This document shows positions 1-8,149 of a stretch of 64,000 nt of DNA, piece after piece. The DNA is taken from assembly GCA_016219875.1 (NCBI GenBank), contig JACRJZ010000151.1, positions 1 to 64,000 of the forward strand, in the 5' to 3' direction. This DNA is from Verrucomicrobiota bacterium. Its GTDB lineage: Bacteria; Verrucomicrobiota; Verrucomicrobiia; Limisphaerales; JACRJZ01. The notes beneath the pieces were generated by a model that did no database searches, was not told the origin of the DNA, and was given only the letters and a program-made list of their open reading frames with translations. Numbering within the stretch: position 1 is the first letter of the stretch; every line of letters begins with the position of its first letter. Position numbers and translations under genes: made by a program.

Positions 1-340
1 CCGGAGAGGAACCGACACGGCGGGCCGCAGCCACGCCCACGCGCTCAAGAAACCATCATCAGAAGACTAAAACAAGCATCGAAAAGATGTGGGTAATGAC
101 AAGGGTTGAAAACCTGCCGTAGCGCCGACTTGCAGTCGGCAGGGCCGCGAAAACCATGGCCCGCTTGTGTCTTTCGACGTTCGCCGGTTGAAAACCGGCG
201 CTACGGCAGACTGGAAAGTCTGCGCTACGGACGCCACCGAACAGAGCTTGAAGCCCCCCCTGGCTGCTATGAAAGCTGGCCTCTGGCTGAATGCGGCAGG
301 GGACAGCTTCCGGCGCACGCACGATTCAACTCCTTCCTCG
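1..340. other. Left-edge stretch without a clear gene
   Basis: No convincing complete gene lies here. A short open frame from base 2 to a TAA at 68-70 (ending Lys-Lys-Pro-Ser-Ser-Glu-Asp) could be the C-terminus of a plus-strand gene that starts outside the window, but it is too short to identify. The rest is mostly the palindromic element at 117-230. The open frames across it are translations of the palindrome and are not treated as genes. Confidence 0.4.
117..230. repeat. Composite palindromic element, family 1 (copy A)
   Basis: The element is bounded by a perfect 9-bp inverted repeat, CCGTAGCGC at 117-125 and GCGCTACGG at 222-230. Inside it are three small hairpins with 7-bp stems: 124-140 (GCCGACT/AGTCGGC), 183-199 (GCCGGTT/AACCGGC) and about 205-222 (GCAGACT/AGTCTGC). 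The same plan recurs at 7971-8130. It encodes no transposase, so a REP- or MITE-like non-autonomous element is the likeliest reading. Confidence 0.75.
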
Positions 341-1096
341 TCATCTCATCTCCATCCCGCCGTTCACGTGCAGCGTGGCGCCGGTCATGTAGCTGGCCTT
401 TTCTGAAGCGAGGAACAGGACGGCCGCAGCCACCTCCGACGGAGCGCCGATGCGCCGCAGTGGGATGCGCTCCAGGTAGCGGTCGCGATTCTTCTTCCAG
501 GCCTCGACCACCATGTCCGTTTCCATAAAGCCGGGCGCGACGGCGTTGACATGGATGCCGTGGGCGGCGACTTCGCGCGCGAGTGAAATGGTGAAATTCG
601 CCAAACCCGCCTTGGCCGCGGCGTAATGCGAGTGGCCCGTGGTGGCGCCGTGATAGGCCACCTGGGACGTAATGTTGACGATGCGGCCCTTGCGCCCGTC
701 CGCGAGCCAACGCCGCACCGCTTCGCGGCAGGTCAGAAACGGCCCGGTGAGATTCACGGCCAGCGTGGAGTTCCACTCCTCGTCCGTCATGTCCTTCACC
801 AGCGCCGTGGGCCAAGTCCCGGCATTGTTGATGAGAAGGTCCACCGGTCCCAGCACCTGTTCCGTTCGATCGAAGATCGCGTCCACGTCCGACGGTTCCG
901 ACACGTCTCCCCGCACGCCGGCGGCCTTCACGCCAAAGCGTCCCTGGAGGTCGCGGACCAATTCCGCCGGATCGGTGCGCGCGAAATTCACGGCCACGCC
1001 GGCGCCTTCCTCCGCCAGTGCCAGACAGATGGCGCGTCCCAGCCCGCGCGCTCCGCCGGTCACCAGCGCCACTTTATTCTGCAAACCCAGGTTCAT
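341..1096 (-). CDS. SDR-family oxidoreductase (FabG-like)
   Basis: This is a classical short-chain dehydrogenase/reductase of 251 aa, the usual length. The N-terminal Rossmann motif TGGARGLG lies near residues 13-20, NNAG follows near residue 90, and the catalytic Ser and YxxxK pair appear as NITSQ and YAAAK near residues 140-160. The C-terminus GATLHVNGGM is typical of FabG-like 3-oxoacyl reductases. It should catalyse NAD(P)H-dependent reduction of a keto group or the reverse, but the substrate cannot be read from sequence. No acp, fabD or fabF neighbours are present, so a role in fatty acid synthesis is not supported by context. It diverges from miaB. Confidence 0.9.
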   Translation of the reverse strand: MNLGLQNKVALVTGGARGLGRAICLALAEEGAGVAVNFARTDPAELVRDLQGRFGVKAAGVRGDVSEPSDVDAIFDRTEQVLGPVDLLINNAGTWPTALVKDMTDEEWNSTLAVNLTGPFLTCREAVRRWLADGRKGRIVNITSQVAYHGATTGHSHYAAAKAGLANFTISLAREVAAHGIHVNAVAPGFMETDMVVEAWKKNRDRYLERIPLRRIGAPSEVAAAVLFLASEKASYMTGATLHVNGGMEMR

Positions 1097-1248
1097 AGTT
1101 GGCCACGGCCCTTGCTCATCACATTGCTTCCGCTCGCCTGTCGCGCTCTCGCGGCAGGCCGGGGGAATTATTCATGGCGCGGACCTGGGGAAAAGCTCTC
1201 TTTTCAAAGCCGGCCTCGTGGCTTAATTTCCGCCGCCCTTTGCAGACC

Positions 1249-2646
1249 ATGCCGAGTGTTTTCATCAAGACCTACGGTTGCCAGATGAACGAGCGCGACA
1301 GCGAAGCCGTCGCGGCACAGCTCGTGGCGAAGGGTTACGCCCTCGCACCGTCCGAAGCCGCCGCGGACGTGGTCCTGCTGAACACGTGCAGCGTGCGGGA
1401 CATGGCGGAGCAGAAGGCCCTTGGAAAAATGAAGGCCGTCATCGGCGACGCCCACGGGCGGCGGCGCGCGCCGGTCCTGGGCTTCCTGGGCTGCATGGCC
1501 CAAAGCCGCGGGCAGGCGCTCATCGACCAGTTGCCGGATGTCGATCTGGTCGTGGGCACGCAGAAGTTCCATCGCACGGCGGAGTACCTGGACGAACTGC
1601 TCGCTGGACGGCGCGAAAAGGTTGTCGAGGTCGGCGAAGAGGCGGGCAGCGAGGCGGCGGTGCGCGAGCATCTGTTGACGGGCCGCGCCCGCAAGGCCGT
1701 CACCGCGTTTGTCAGCATCATGCAAGGCTGCAACCAGTACTGCACGTTCTGCATTGTGCCTTACACGCGCGGGGAGGAGCGCAGCCGCTCCATCGCGGAC
1801 ATTGTGGCGGAATGCCGCGGGCTGGTGGCGCTGGGCGTGAAGGAAATCACCTTGCTGGGCCAGATCGTGACGAGCTACGGCCGGGGCGACATCCCGGTAA
1901 AGAACGGCCAATCGCCGTTCGTGCAACTGCTCGACGCCGTCCACGAAATCGAGGGGCTGGAACGCATCCGCTTTACCGCGCCGCACCCCAAAGGCTACGG
2001 CGACGATCTGGTGGAGGCGTACGTGCGCCTGCCCAAGCTGGTCGAGAGCGCGCACATCCCGGTGCAAAGCGGCAGCGACCGCGTGCTCAAGCTCATGCAC
2101 CGGGGTTACACGCGGGAGCGGTTCGTGCAGATCATCCAAAAGCTGCGCCGCGTGCAGCCGCGTATGGGCGTGGTCACGGACTTCATCGTGGGGTTTCCCG
2201 GCGAGACGGAGGCGGACTTCGCGGGAACGCTCTCGCTGGTGCGCGAAGTCGAGTTCGACAACGCCTACATGTTCAAGTACTCGAAGCGCAAGGACACCCC
2301 GGCGGCCACGATGCCAGACCAGTTGCCCAAAGAAGTGCTGGAGGAGCGGAACCAGCGCCTTCTGGAAGCCGTGAACGAAATCGGCGCGCGGAAGTACCGG
2401 GAATATGTCGGCGCGCGCGTACAAATCCTGGTCGAAGGACCGAGCAAGCGCAACCCGCGCCGCCTGATGGGCCGCACGCGCAGCAACAAGATCGTGGTCT
2501 TCGACGGGGCCGAACGCCATCGCGGCGAACTCCTGGACGTGCGCATCACGCGGGCGGGGTCCTTCACGCTCTACGGCGATCCCGTGGTTCTGGGGATGGA
2601 AGAGGAAGAGGTTCCAGGGGTGAAGAGTGAAAAGGTTGCTTCGTGA
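1249..2646 (+). CDS. miaB: tRNA-2-methylthio-N6-dimethylallyladenosine synthase MiaB
   Basis: This is a radical SAM methylthiotransferase that converts i6A37 to ms2i6A37 in tRNAs reading UNN codons. The N-terminal UPF0004 domain has the three cysteines of the auxiliary cluster (YGCQMN, NTCSVR, GCMAQ). The radical SAM motif is GCNQYCTFCIVPYTRG (CxxxCxxC), followed by a C-terminal TRAM domain with GRTRSNKIV. The CxxxCxxC-VPYTRG context favours MiaB over MtaB or RimO. The ATG at 1249 gives MPSVFIKTYGC, matching the family N-terminus and a 465-aa protein. The frame stays open upstream to 1099, but that 50-residue stretch has no family counterpart. Confidence 0.95.
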   Translation: MPSVFIKTYGCQMNERDSEAVAAQLVAKGYALAPSEAAADVVLLNTCSVRDMAEQKALGKMKAVIGDAHGRRRAPVLGFLGCMAQSRGQALIDQLPDVDLVVGTQKFHRTAEYLDELLAGRREKVVEVGEEAGSEAAVREHLLTGRARKAVTAFVSIMQGCNQYCTFCIVPYTRGEERSRSIADIVAECRGLVALGVKEITLLGQIVTSYGRGDIPVKNGQSPFVQLLDAVHEIEGLERIRFTAPHPKGYGDDLVEAYVRLPKLVESAHIPVQSGSDRVLKLMHRGYTRERFVQIIQKLRRVQPRMGVVTDFIVGFPGETEADFAGTLSLVREVEFDNAYMFKYSKRKDTPAATMPDQLPKEVLEERNQRLLEAVNEIGARKYREYVGARVQILVEGPSKRNPRRLMGRTRSNKIVVFDGAERHRGELLDVRITRAGSFTLYGDPVVLGMEEEEVPGVKSEKVAS

Positions 2647-2691
2647 AGGCACTGCCGCGAGCGGCGGCAGGAATTAACCCCTTCGTCGGAA

Positions 2692-2765
2692 CCGATTTCA
2701 AAACCTCGTAGCAGCCGAGGCCCTGAGGCCCTGGCTAGGAAATCCGCAATCCGCAATGGCCTCAC
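2692..2765. repeat. Truncated copy of the family 2 palindrome
   Basis: The bases ATTTCAAAACCTCGTAGCAG (2693-2712) match one arm of the family 2 element found at 11491, 13163, 17529 and 45021. The copy then has the typical ATCCGCAATCCGCAAT spacer, but the second arm is missing or degraded. It sits directly downstream of miaB and next to the stop of the small convergent gene. Confidence 0.55.
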
Positions 2766-2766
2766 G

Positions 2767-2940
2767 CTACTTGCTCATCAAGCGGCAGTAGGCGGCAATG
2801 CCCAGGTTCAGCAGCCCGATGAATGGGTAGAGGAGGAACCGCGGCGTGAACACGCCGTAAAGGATCCAGACCACGCCGGCGATTCCGAACACGACGAACA
2901 GGATCTTGTAGGTGGTTTTCTGATTGGAGGGATTGATCAT
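2767..2940 (-). CDS. Small two-helix membrane protein, hypothetical
   Basis: This is a 57-aa protein if started at the ATG at 2940; a GTG at 2973 would add 11 residues. A polar N-terminus (MINPSNQKTTYK) is followed by two hydrophobic segments, ILFVVFGIAGVVWILYGVF and LLYPFIGLLNLGIAAYC, separated by TPR. That is a hairpin of two membrane helices. I do not recognise a family. It is convergent with miaB. Its length and clean hydrophobic pattern support a real gene, but without homologues this remains modest. Confidence 0.55.
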   Translation of the reverse strand: MINPSNQKTTYKILFVVFGIAGVVWILYGVFTPRFLLYPFIGLLNLGIAAYCRLMSK

Positions 2941-3135
2941 GGTCGGGGTGATAAAGGTGTTGCTGCACGGCACAACGGGTTCTGCAGTTTCTCAAAGCGC
3001 CGCGAGGCTAGGTTGGTCCGCGGTCTTTGTCCAGACGGCATTCGGTGGCATTCGGTGGCATCGGGAACTGGGGCCGAATGCGAGCTTGTCCCCCTTGAAT
3101 TTCGCCCTGCAGTCCGCCGTCAGTTCTCTAAACCT

Positions 3136-4035
3136 ATGCTTCTGAAGAAACTGACCCAGCCGGTCACAAAACAGTCGGCCCTGCGCCTGGCCTTGCTGGC
3201 CGCGGCGATCGTGCCGGTGGTGTGGGGCGGTCATTTTGCCTGGCAGCGAATCTCGCGCCGTTCGCCTACAACCGCGAGCGTGCGCCAGCAGATTTGGAGT
3301 CACCTGAAAGAGCGGAGCCGTCAGGACAACTTCAAGCTGGCCCAAGATTGGACCTCGCTGACCAACTTCACCGCCGCGCAGCCGGACGATTCCAACGCGG
3401 CGGGGTTCGCTGAAGGGCCGGCCAAAGTGAAACCGTTCAAGGTGGACAAGGCCCTCAAGCTGAAGGCCAAGCCCAAGAACCTGCCACCGCTGCACGTGGG
3501 TTTTTCGACGTTCTTTCGCGCAAAGCAAAAGGAGGCGACCAGCTACGAGTCGATCTATTTCCTCATTGGCCAGGAGCTTTGGGCCGCCGAGCAGATGTTC
3601 GCCCTCACCGATCCGGCGGTGCAGCAAGTCGGGATCGTGCTGGCCAGCGAGGCGGCCCATTACGCTCAGAGCGACGCCGAGGACGGTTGGCTCGCGGCGC
3701 GGATTTGCGAGGGCTACCTCTGGCCCGGCGTGGACCTGCTGGAGAAAGTGGACCAGCCCCTCACGACGCCGGACCAACTGTTGGCGCTCTGCGACACCGC
3801 GTTCCGCGCGAACGACGAGACGGTCAGCCTGGAGCGGAATTACGAGTTCATGATCCGCAAAATCCCCAAGCGGGCTGAACTCGCGCGCTTCCGTCTGGCC
3901 GCGCTTTATGAACAGGAGGGCCAGTTCGCGAAGGCGCTGAAGACGCTGCAGGAGATGGAGGATCCTCAGCGCGACAAGGTCAAAGCGCGCATCGAAGCGT
4001 TGAAGGCCCGCCTCCAAAGCGAAGCCACAAAGTGA
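3136..4035 (+). CDS. Membrane-anchored TPR-like protein, hypothetical
   Basis: Started at the ATG at 3136, this gives 299 aa beginning MLLKKLTQP, with one hydrophobic anchor near residues 15-32 (ALRLALLAAAIVPVVWGG). The long extracytoplasmic part ends in helical pairs such as ARFRLAALYEQEGQFAKALKTLQEM, which look like a tetratricopeptide repeat. An upstream GTG at 3013 would add 41 residues with no signal-like character. A scaffold role in the periplasm is plausible for this architecture but not demonstrable. It lies upstream of adk with about 250 bp between. Confidence 0.7.
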   Translation: MLLKKLTQPVTKQSALRLALLAAAIVPVVWGGHFAWQRISRRSPTTASVRQQIWSHLKERSRQDNFKLAQDWTSLTNFTAAQPDDSNAAGFAEGPAKVKPFKVDKALKLKAKPKNLPPLHVGFSTFFRAKQKEATSYESIYFLIGQELWAAEQMFALTDPAVQQVGIVLASEAAHYAQSDAEDGWLAARICEGYLWPGVDLLEKVDQPLTTPDQLLALCDTAFRANDETVSLERNYEFMIRKIPKRAELARFRLAALYEQEGQFAKALKTLQEMEDPQRDKVKARIEALKARLQSEATK

Positions 4036-4283
4036 GCCGTGGAGGCGGAGGGGCAGCTTGGAGCTTCGCGGGGACTCATGGTCGTAGTGCCTTTCAGGAA
4101 AGCCGGTCATTTCACAATCGATGGACGTTGGCCAAGCGGGTAATTCCAATCCCTGCCCTATTCCGTGAAATTGAGTCGCCCGTCCTGCCTTTGAGAAATC
4201 CTGCTTGCGCTCTCCGCCGGTTTCTCTGAGCATCCGGCACCTAAAGAAACAAACCGAACAGACCAGATCGACAACGCCGCTTT

Positions 4284-5036
4284 ATGTCAGACCACGCGCA
4301 ACGCGACAAGACCGCCTGGATCAAAGGCCACAACGCCCAATGCCGGGTCAAGCCCGGGAAGCCGACGCGCCCCTGGCGCTTCGTCCTGCTGGGTGCGCCC
4401 GGGATCGGCAAGGGCACCCAGGCGGAACTCCTCTCCCAACGGCTCGGCTCTTGCCAGCTCTCGACCGGCGATGTTTTCCGCGCCGCCAAGGGCATCGCGG
4501 AAAGCGAGCGCTCGCCCGCCATCCGGGAAGCCCTGGACTACATGAAGGCCGGCAAGCTGGTTCCCGACGCCACGGTGGTGGCCTTGGTAAAGGAGCGTCT
4601 GCACTGCCTGCATTGCGAAGGCGGGTTTTTGCTGGATGGTTTTCCGCGCACCGTCGCCCAAGCCGAGGCCCTGGAGAAGCTCCTCGAAGAAGAGAAGCTC
4701 TCGCTCGACGGCGTCATCAGCTACGAACTGCCGGTGGAGCAGGTGCTCGACCGGATCAGCGGACGCCGGGTCTGCTCCAGTTGCAAGGCGTCGTTTCACG
4801 TCAAAGACCTCAAACCGCGGGTCGAAGGCGTGTGCGACCACTGCGGCGGCAAGCTTTTCCAGCGCGAAGACGACCGCCCGGAAGCCGTCCGCGTCCGCCT
4901 GGAAACCTATGAGGAGAGCACGGCTCCGCTCATTGATTACTACCAGAAGAAAGGGCAACTCGTGCGCATCGAATGCGGGGCTGTGCCGCAAGACACTTTC
5001 CAGCGCACGCTCCAGGCGCTGAAGATCGCAGGGTGA
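4284..5036 (+). CDS. adk: Adenylate kinase with zinc-type LID and N-terminal extension
   Basis: Adenylate kinase interconverts ATP plus AMP and two ADP. The P-loop GAPGIGKGT lies at residues 37-45, followed by STGDVFR (AMP site) and LLDGFPRT. The LID carries four cysteines in two pairs (CSSC and CDHC), the zinc-binding form. The core length is normal, but about 30 residues (MSDHAQRDKTAWIKGHNAQC onward) precede the usual start, and no other ATG lies between 4284 and the P-loop. HCLHC just before GFLLDGFP is also not standard. A terminator-like hairpin follows the stop. Confidence 0.93.
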   Translation: MSDHAQRDKTAWIKGHNAQCRVKPGKPTRPWRFVLLGAPGIGKGTQAELLSQRLGSCQLSTGDVFRAAKGIAESERSPAIREALDYMKAGKLVPDATVVALVKERLHCLHCEGGFLLDGFPRTVAQAEALEKLLEEEKLSLDGVISYELPVEQVLDRISGRRVCSSCKASFHVKDLKPRVEGVCDHCGGKLFQREDDRPEAVRVRLETYEESTAPLIDYYQKKGQLVRIECGAVPQDTFQRTLQALKIAG

Positions 5037-5061
5037 CCCTGGCCCTCCAACAGGTTTCGGC

Positions 5062-5095
5062 GGGGGCGCATTCGGATGCGCCCCTGTTTCGTTTC
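5062..5095 (+). terminator. Terminator-like hairpin after adk
   Basis: An 8-bp G+C-rich stem, GGGGCGCA (5063-5070) and TGCGCCCC (5077-5084), encloses a six-base TTCGGA loop. It is followed by TGTTTCGTTTC, a weak T-rich tract. It starts about 27 bases after the adk stop and before the decarboxylase, as expected for a rho-independent terminator. Confidence 0.55.
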
Positions 5096-5142
5096 AACCC
5101 GACGGCTGGAGAAGACGAAGCCGCTCAGCCGCGTCCACCGAT

Positions 5143-6585
5143 ATGAGCACCACCGCCAACTTCCACATGTCACCGGACGAGTTCCGCCGGTGGGGCCACG
5201 CCGTCGTGGACTGGATCGCCGACTATCAGCGGCACGTCGAAGCCTTGCCTGTGCTGTCGCAGGTCCAGCCCGGCGAGATCAGGGCCAAGCTGCCGGCGGC
5301 GCCGCTGGAACACGGCGAAGCGTTTGACGCGATCCTCGCCGACATCGACCGGTTGGTTCTGCCGGGCATCACCCACTGGCAGTCGCCGAACTTCTTCGCC
5401 TATTTCCCGGCCAACAACTCCGGGCCGTCGATCCTCGGTGATCTGCTGGCGTCGGGGCTGGGCGTGCAGGGAATGCTCTGGGCCACCAGTCCGGCTTGCA
5501 CGGAACTGGAAACCCACGTCCTCGATTGGCTTGTGGACATGCTCGACTTGCCGGCGAAGTTCAAGTCCAACGGGCCGGGCGGCGGCGTGATCCAGGATAC
5601 TGCTTCGAGCGCGGTGCTCTGCGCCGTGTTGGCGGCCCGCGAACGCGCCACCGGCTTCGCCTCCAACGAGCGCGGTACCGACGGGCGGTTGACTGCCTAC
5701 GCCTCGACGCAGGCGCACTCGTCGATCGAGAAAGCCGTCAAGGTTGCCGGACTCGGTCGCCAGAATTTGCGGCTCATCCCGGTGGATGAGCGTTTCGCGA
5801 TGCGCGCGGACCTGTTGGCCCGGCAAGTGGCGGACGACCGCGCGGCAGGACTGGTTCCGTGTTTCGTCGGCGCGACGGTCGGGACGACTTCCTCCAACGC
5901 CCTCGATCCGGTCGCGGCGATCGGACGCTTCTGCCGGGAAAACAGCCTGTGGCTGCACGTGGACGCCGCCATGTCGGGAACCGCGGCGCTGTGTCCCGAA
6001 TTCCGTTTCATCCACGACGGTCTGGAGCTGGCGGACTCCTACGCCTTCAACCCGCACAAGTGGATGTTCACCAACTTCGACTGTGACTGCTTCTATGTGG
6101 CGGATCGCGCGGCACTCATCAAGACGCTCAGCGTGCTGCCGGAGTATCTGCGCAACCAGGCCACCGAGTCGGGCGCGGTCATCGACTACCGCGACTGGCA
6201 CGTGCAACTGGGCCGGCGATTCCGCGCGCTCAAGCTCTGGTTCGTCATTCGCCACTATGGCGTGGAGGGACTGCGGCATCACGTCCGCCGGCACGTCGAA
6301 CTGGCCCAAGAGTTCGCCGGCTGGGTACGGGCTTCGGCAGACTTTGAACTGGCTGCTCCGGTCCCGTTGAACTTGGTCTGCTTCCGCCACCGCGCCGGCG
6401 ACGACTTCAATCGTCGCCTGCTCGAACGGATAAACCAGAGCGGCCAGCTTTACCTGACCCACACCGTCCTCAATGACCGCTACACGCTCCGCCTTTGCGT
6501 GGGCCAGACCCACACGGAAGCCCGTCATGTCGAGCGGGCGTGGCAGTTGATCCGGCAGTCTGCCGAAGCAGACGCGAGAAGTTGA
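5143..6585 (+). CDS. PLP-dependent aromatic-L-amino-acid decarboxylase family protein
   Basis: This 480-aa group II decarboxylase belongs to the Pfam Pyridoxal_deC family. FRRWGHAVVDWIADY near the N-terminus, HWQSPNFFAYFP in the substrate region and WLHVDAAMSG (PLP-pyridine Asp) are typical. The Schiff-base lysine is K306 in FNPHKWMF. The family decarboxylates aromatic L-amino acids such as tryptophan, tyrosine or DOPA; this protein's substrate cannot be fixed from sequence. It is a single-gene unit between adk and a convergent PQQ-like gene that ends 6 bp beyond its stop. Confidence 0.92.
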   Translation: MSTTANFHMSPDEFRRWGHAVVDWIADYQRHVEALPVLSQVQPGEIRAKLPAAPLEHGEAFDAILADIDRLVLPGITHWQSPNFFAYFPANNSGPSILGDLLASGLGVQGMLWATSPACTELETHVLDWLVDMLDLPAKFKSNGPGGGVIQDTASSAVLCAVLAARERATGFASNERGTDGRLTAYASTQAHSSIEKAVKVAGLGRQNLRLIPVDERFAMRADLLARQVADDRAAGLVPCFVGATVGTTSSNALDPVAAIGRFCRENSLWLHVDAAMSGTAALCPEFRFIHDGLELADSYAFNPHKWMFTNFDCDCFYVADRAALIKTLSVLPEYLRNQATESGAVIDYRDWHVQLGRRFRALKLWFVIRHYGVEGLRHHVRRHVELAQEFAGWVRASADFELAAPVPLNLVCFRHRAGDDFNRRLLERINQSGQLYLTHTVLNDRYTLRLCVGQTHTEARHVERAWQLIRQSAEADARS

Positions 6586-6591
6586 GGCCGC

Positions 6592-7887
6592 TCAGCGCGA
6601 CGCGGCGGCGGCACTCACATCCAGGCAAGCGCCTTCCTTGGTGCTGCGCACGTAGAGCCGTCCGTTGCTGAGCGCGGGCGTGGACCAGCATTTGCCTTCG
6701 ACGGCCTTCGCGCGGGCAAGTTCCTTGTAGGCCGCGGGCTTGGCTTCCACCAGGACCACTTGGCCGTCATCGGTGAGGGCCACGACGCAGTTGCCGGCGA
6801 GCAGCACGTTGCCGGCGCCGAAGCCGGGCTGCTCCCACTTCACTTCACCGCTGGCCAGTTCCACGCACTTGAGCGGGCCGACGGCGTACTTCTTGAAGCT
6901 GAAGTTGCCGTAGAGATGGCCGTCCTTCACGACCGGCGTGCTCCAATGGTTCGCCACTTTGGCGTCGCCCGCGATCTTCCACAGTTCCTGCGCCGCAAAT
7001 CCGTCGCTGCTCTTGACGATGCGGCACGCGCCGCCGCCCACGCCGTAACCGGCGGAGCAGTACACGATGTCCCCCGCCACCACCGGCGACGCGGCGGTTG
7101 AGACCTTGTAGGGGAAGGGGAATTTCCACAGCCCTTTGCCGTCTTTCGTCGCGACTGAAACCAGCCCGCTCTGCATGAAGAAGATGATCTGGCGGACGCC
7201 GTGAATGGTGGCCACAACAGGCGTGGCGTGGGTCATCTTCTCGTCGCCCGATTTCCACACCACGTCGCCGGTGGACTTGTTCAGCGCGAGGAACGACCGC
7301 CCGACTCCGCCGCCGGCCACGAAAATCAGGTCGCCATCGACCACTGGGGACATGGCGCTCTTCCAGCCGATGTTCCGCCCGGCGTGGTCCTTGGCCACGT
7401 CCTTCTTCCAAACCAGCTTGCCCGTCTGTGCGTCGAAACAGTTCAAGAGCAGGTGCTGGTTGTAGGTATAGACCTTGCCGGCACTGACCGTGGGCGTGGA
7501 GCGCGGGCCGTCGCCGCCTTTGTTGTCCGGCGCGCCCGAATCGCCGCCGCTGTCATACTTGCCGGGGCCGACATCGCCGAACCAGAGTTCCTTGCCCGTC
7601 CCGGCGTCGAGCGCCACGACCACTTCGCGCAACCCGCCGTCGCCCTCATGGAGCACTTGGGTGAAGGCCTTGCCGTCGCTCACGGCGAACGAACTGAACC
7701 CGTTTCGCGTGGGGCTTTTCCAAACCACGTTTGGGCCGCTGGCCGGCCACTTCGCGCTGATCGATTCAGGGGAAATGCCGTCCTGGTTCGGGCCGCGGTA
7801 TTGCGGCCAGTCAGCAGCGTGAAGATGAACAGCGAAGCCGGCGAAGGAGCCGGCCACCAAAGCGGCGAACAAAAGTCGATTGGTCAT
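6592..7887 (-). CDS. Secreted PQQ-like beta-propeller protein
   Basis: Started at the ATG at 7885-7887, this is 431 aa with a signal peptide (MTNRLLFAALVAGSFAGFAV) followed by ADWPQYRGPNQDGIS, the usual opening of planctomycete and verrucomicrobial PQQ-like repeat proteins. Blade-like units recur, for example SAGKVYTYNQHLLLNCFDAQ and VDGDLIFVAGGGVGRSFLAL. The fold is that of BamB and quinoprotein dehydrogenases, but no quinone-binding residues are evident, so catalysis should not be assumed. The frame continues upstream to 8070 only because the palindrome at 7971-8130 is open in that frame. A related protein is at 33905-35335. Confidence 0.85.
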   Translation of the reverse strand: MTNRLLFAALVAGSFAGFAVHLHAADWPQYRGPNQDGISPESISAKWPASGPNVVWKSPTRNGFSSFAVSDGKAFTQVLHEGDGGLREVVVALDAGTGKELWFGDVGPGKYDSGGDSGAPDNKGGDGPRSTPTVSAGKVYTYNQHLLLNCFDAQTGKLVWKKDVAKDHAGRNIGWKSAMSPVVDGDLIFVAGGGVGRSFLALNKSTGDVVWKSGDEKMTHATPVVATIHGVRQIIFFMQSGLVSVATKDGKGLWKFPFPYKVSTAASPVVAGDIVYCSAGYGVGGGACRIVKSSDGFAAQELWKIAGDAKVANHWSTPVVKDGHLYGNFSFKKYAVGPLKCVELASGEVKWEQPGFGAGNVLLAGNCVVALTDDGQVVLVEAKPAAYKELARAKAVEGKCWSTPALSNGRLYVRSTKEGACLDVSAAAASR

Positions 7888-7970
7888 AACAAATGCGGCG
7901 GAGAGGATTGGGCAGGAGCGCGCGAAGTCAACGCCTTTTCTCCGTCGTCGCCTTTTCTCCGTCGCGGCGT

Positions 7971-8130
7971 CCGTAGCGCAGGCTTTCCAGCCTGCTGTAT
8001 CGCCGACTTTCGAGTCGGCGAGGCCAGCGCAGTTCCAAGACGCTCCAAAAAAGTCCAAGGCTGATTCCATTCGACCGCGTTGCCGGTTGGAAAACCGGCG
8101 ATACGGCAGGCTGGAAAGCCTGCGCTACGG
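7971..8130. repeat. Composite palindromic element, family 1 (copy B)
   Basis: The outer arms at 7971-7995 and 8106-8130 are a perfect 25-bp inverted repeat, beginning CCGTAGCGCAGGCTTTCC. A second, inner pair (GTATCGCCGACT near 7997 and ACCGGCGATAC near 8094) nests inside, and each arm folds on itself. It shares its outer CCGTAGCGC terminus and internal hairpins with the copy at 117-230. It fills the gap between the PQQ-like gene start and the stop of the OYE fusion gene. Confidence 0.85.
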
Positions 8131-8149
8131 TGGCGCCGTCACGCGAAGG

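Noticed and set aside
1099..1248. N-terminal extension of miaB
   Set aside because: The residues before MPSVFIKTYGC have no family counterpart and no ribosome-binding site was evident.
7888..8070. Extension of the PQQ-like gene upstream of 7887
   Set aside because: It translates the palindrome at 7971-8130 and has no signal peptide. The ATG at 7887 gives a clean signal.
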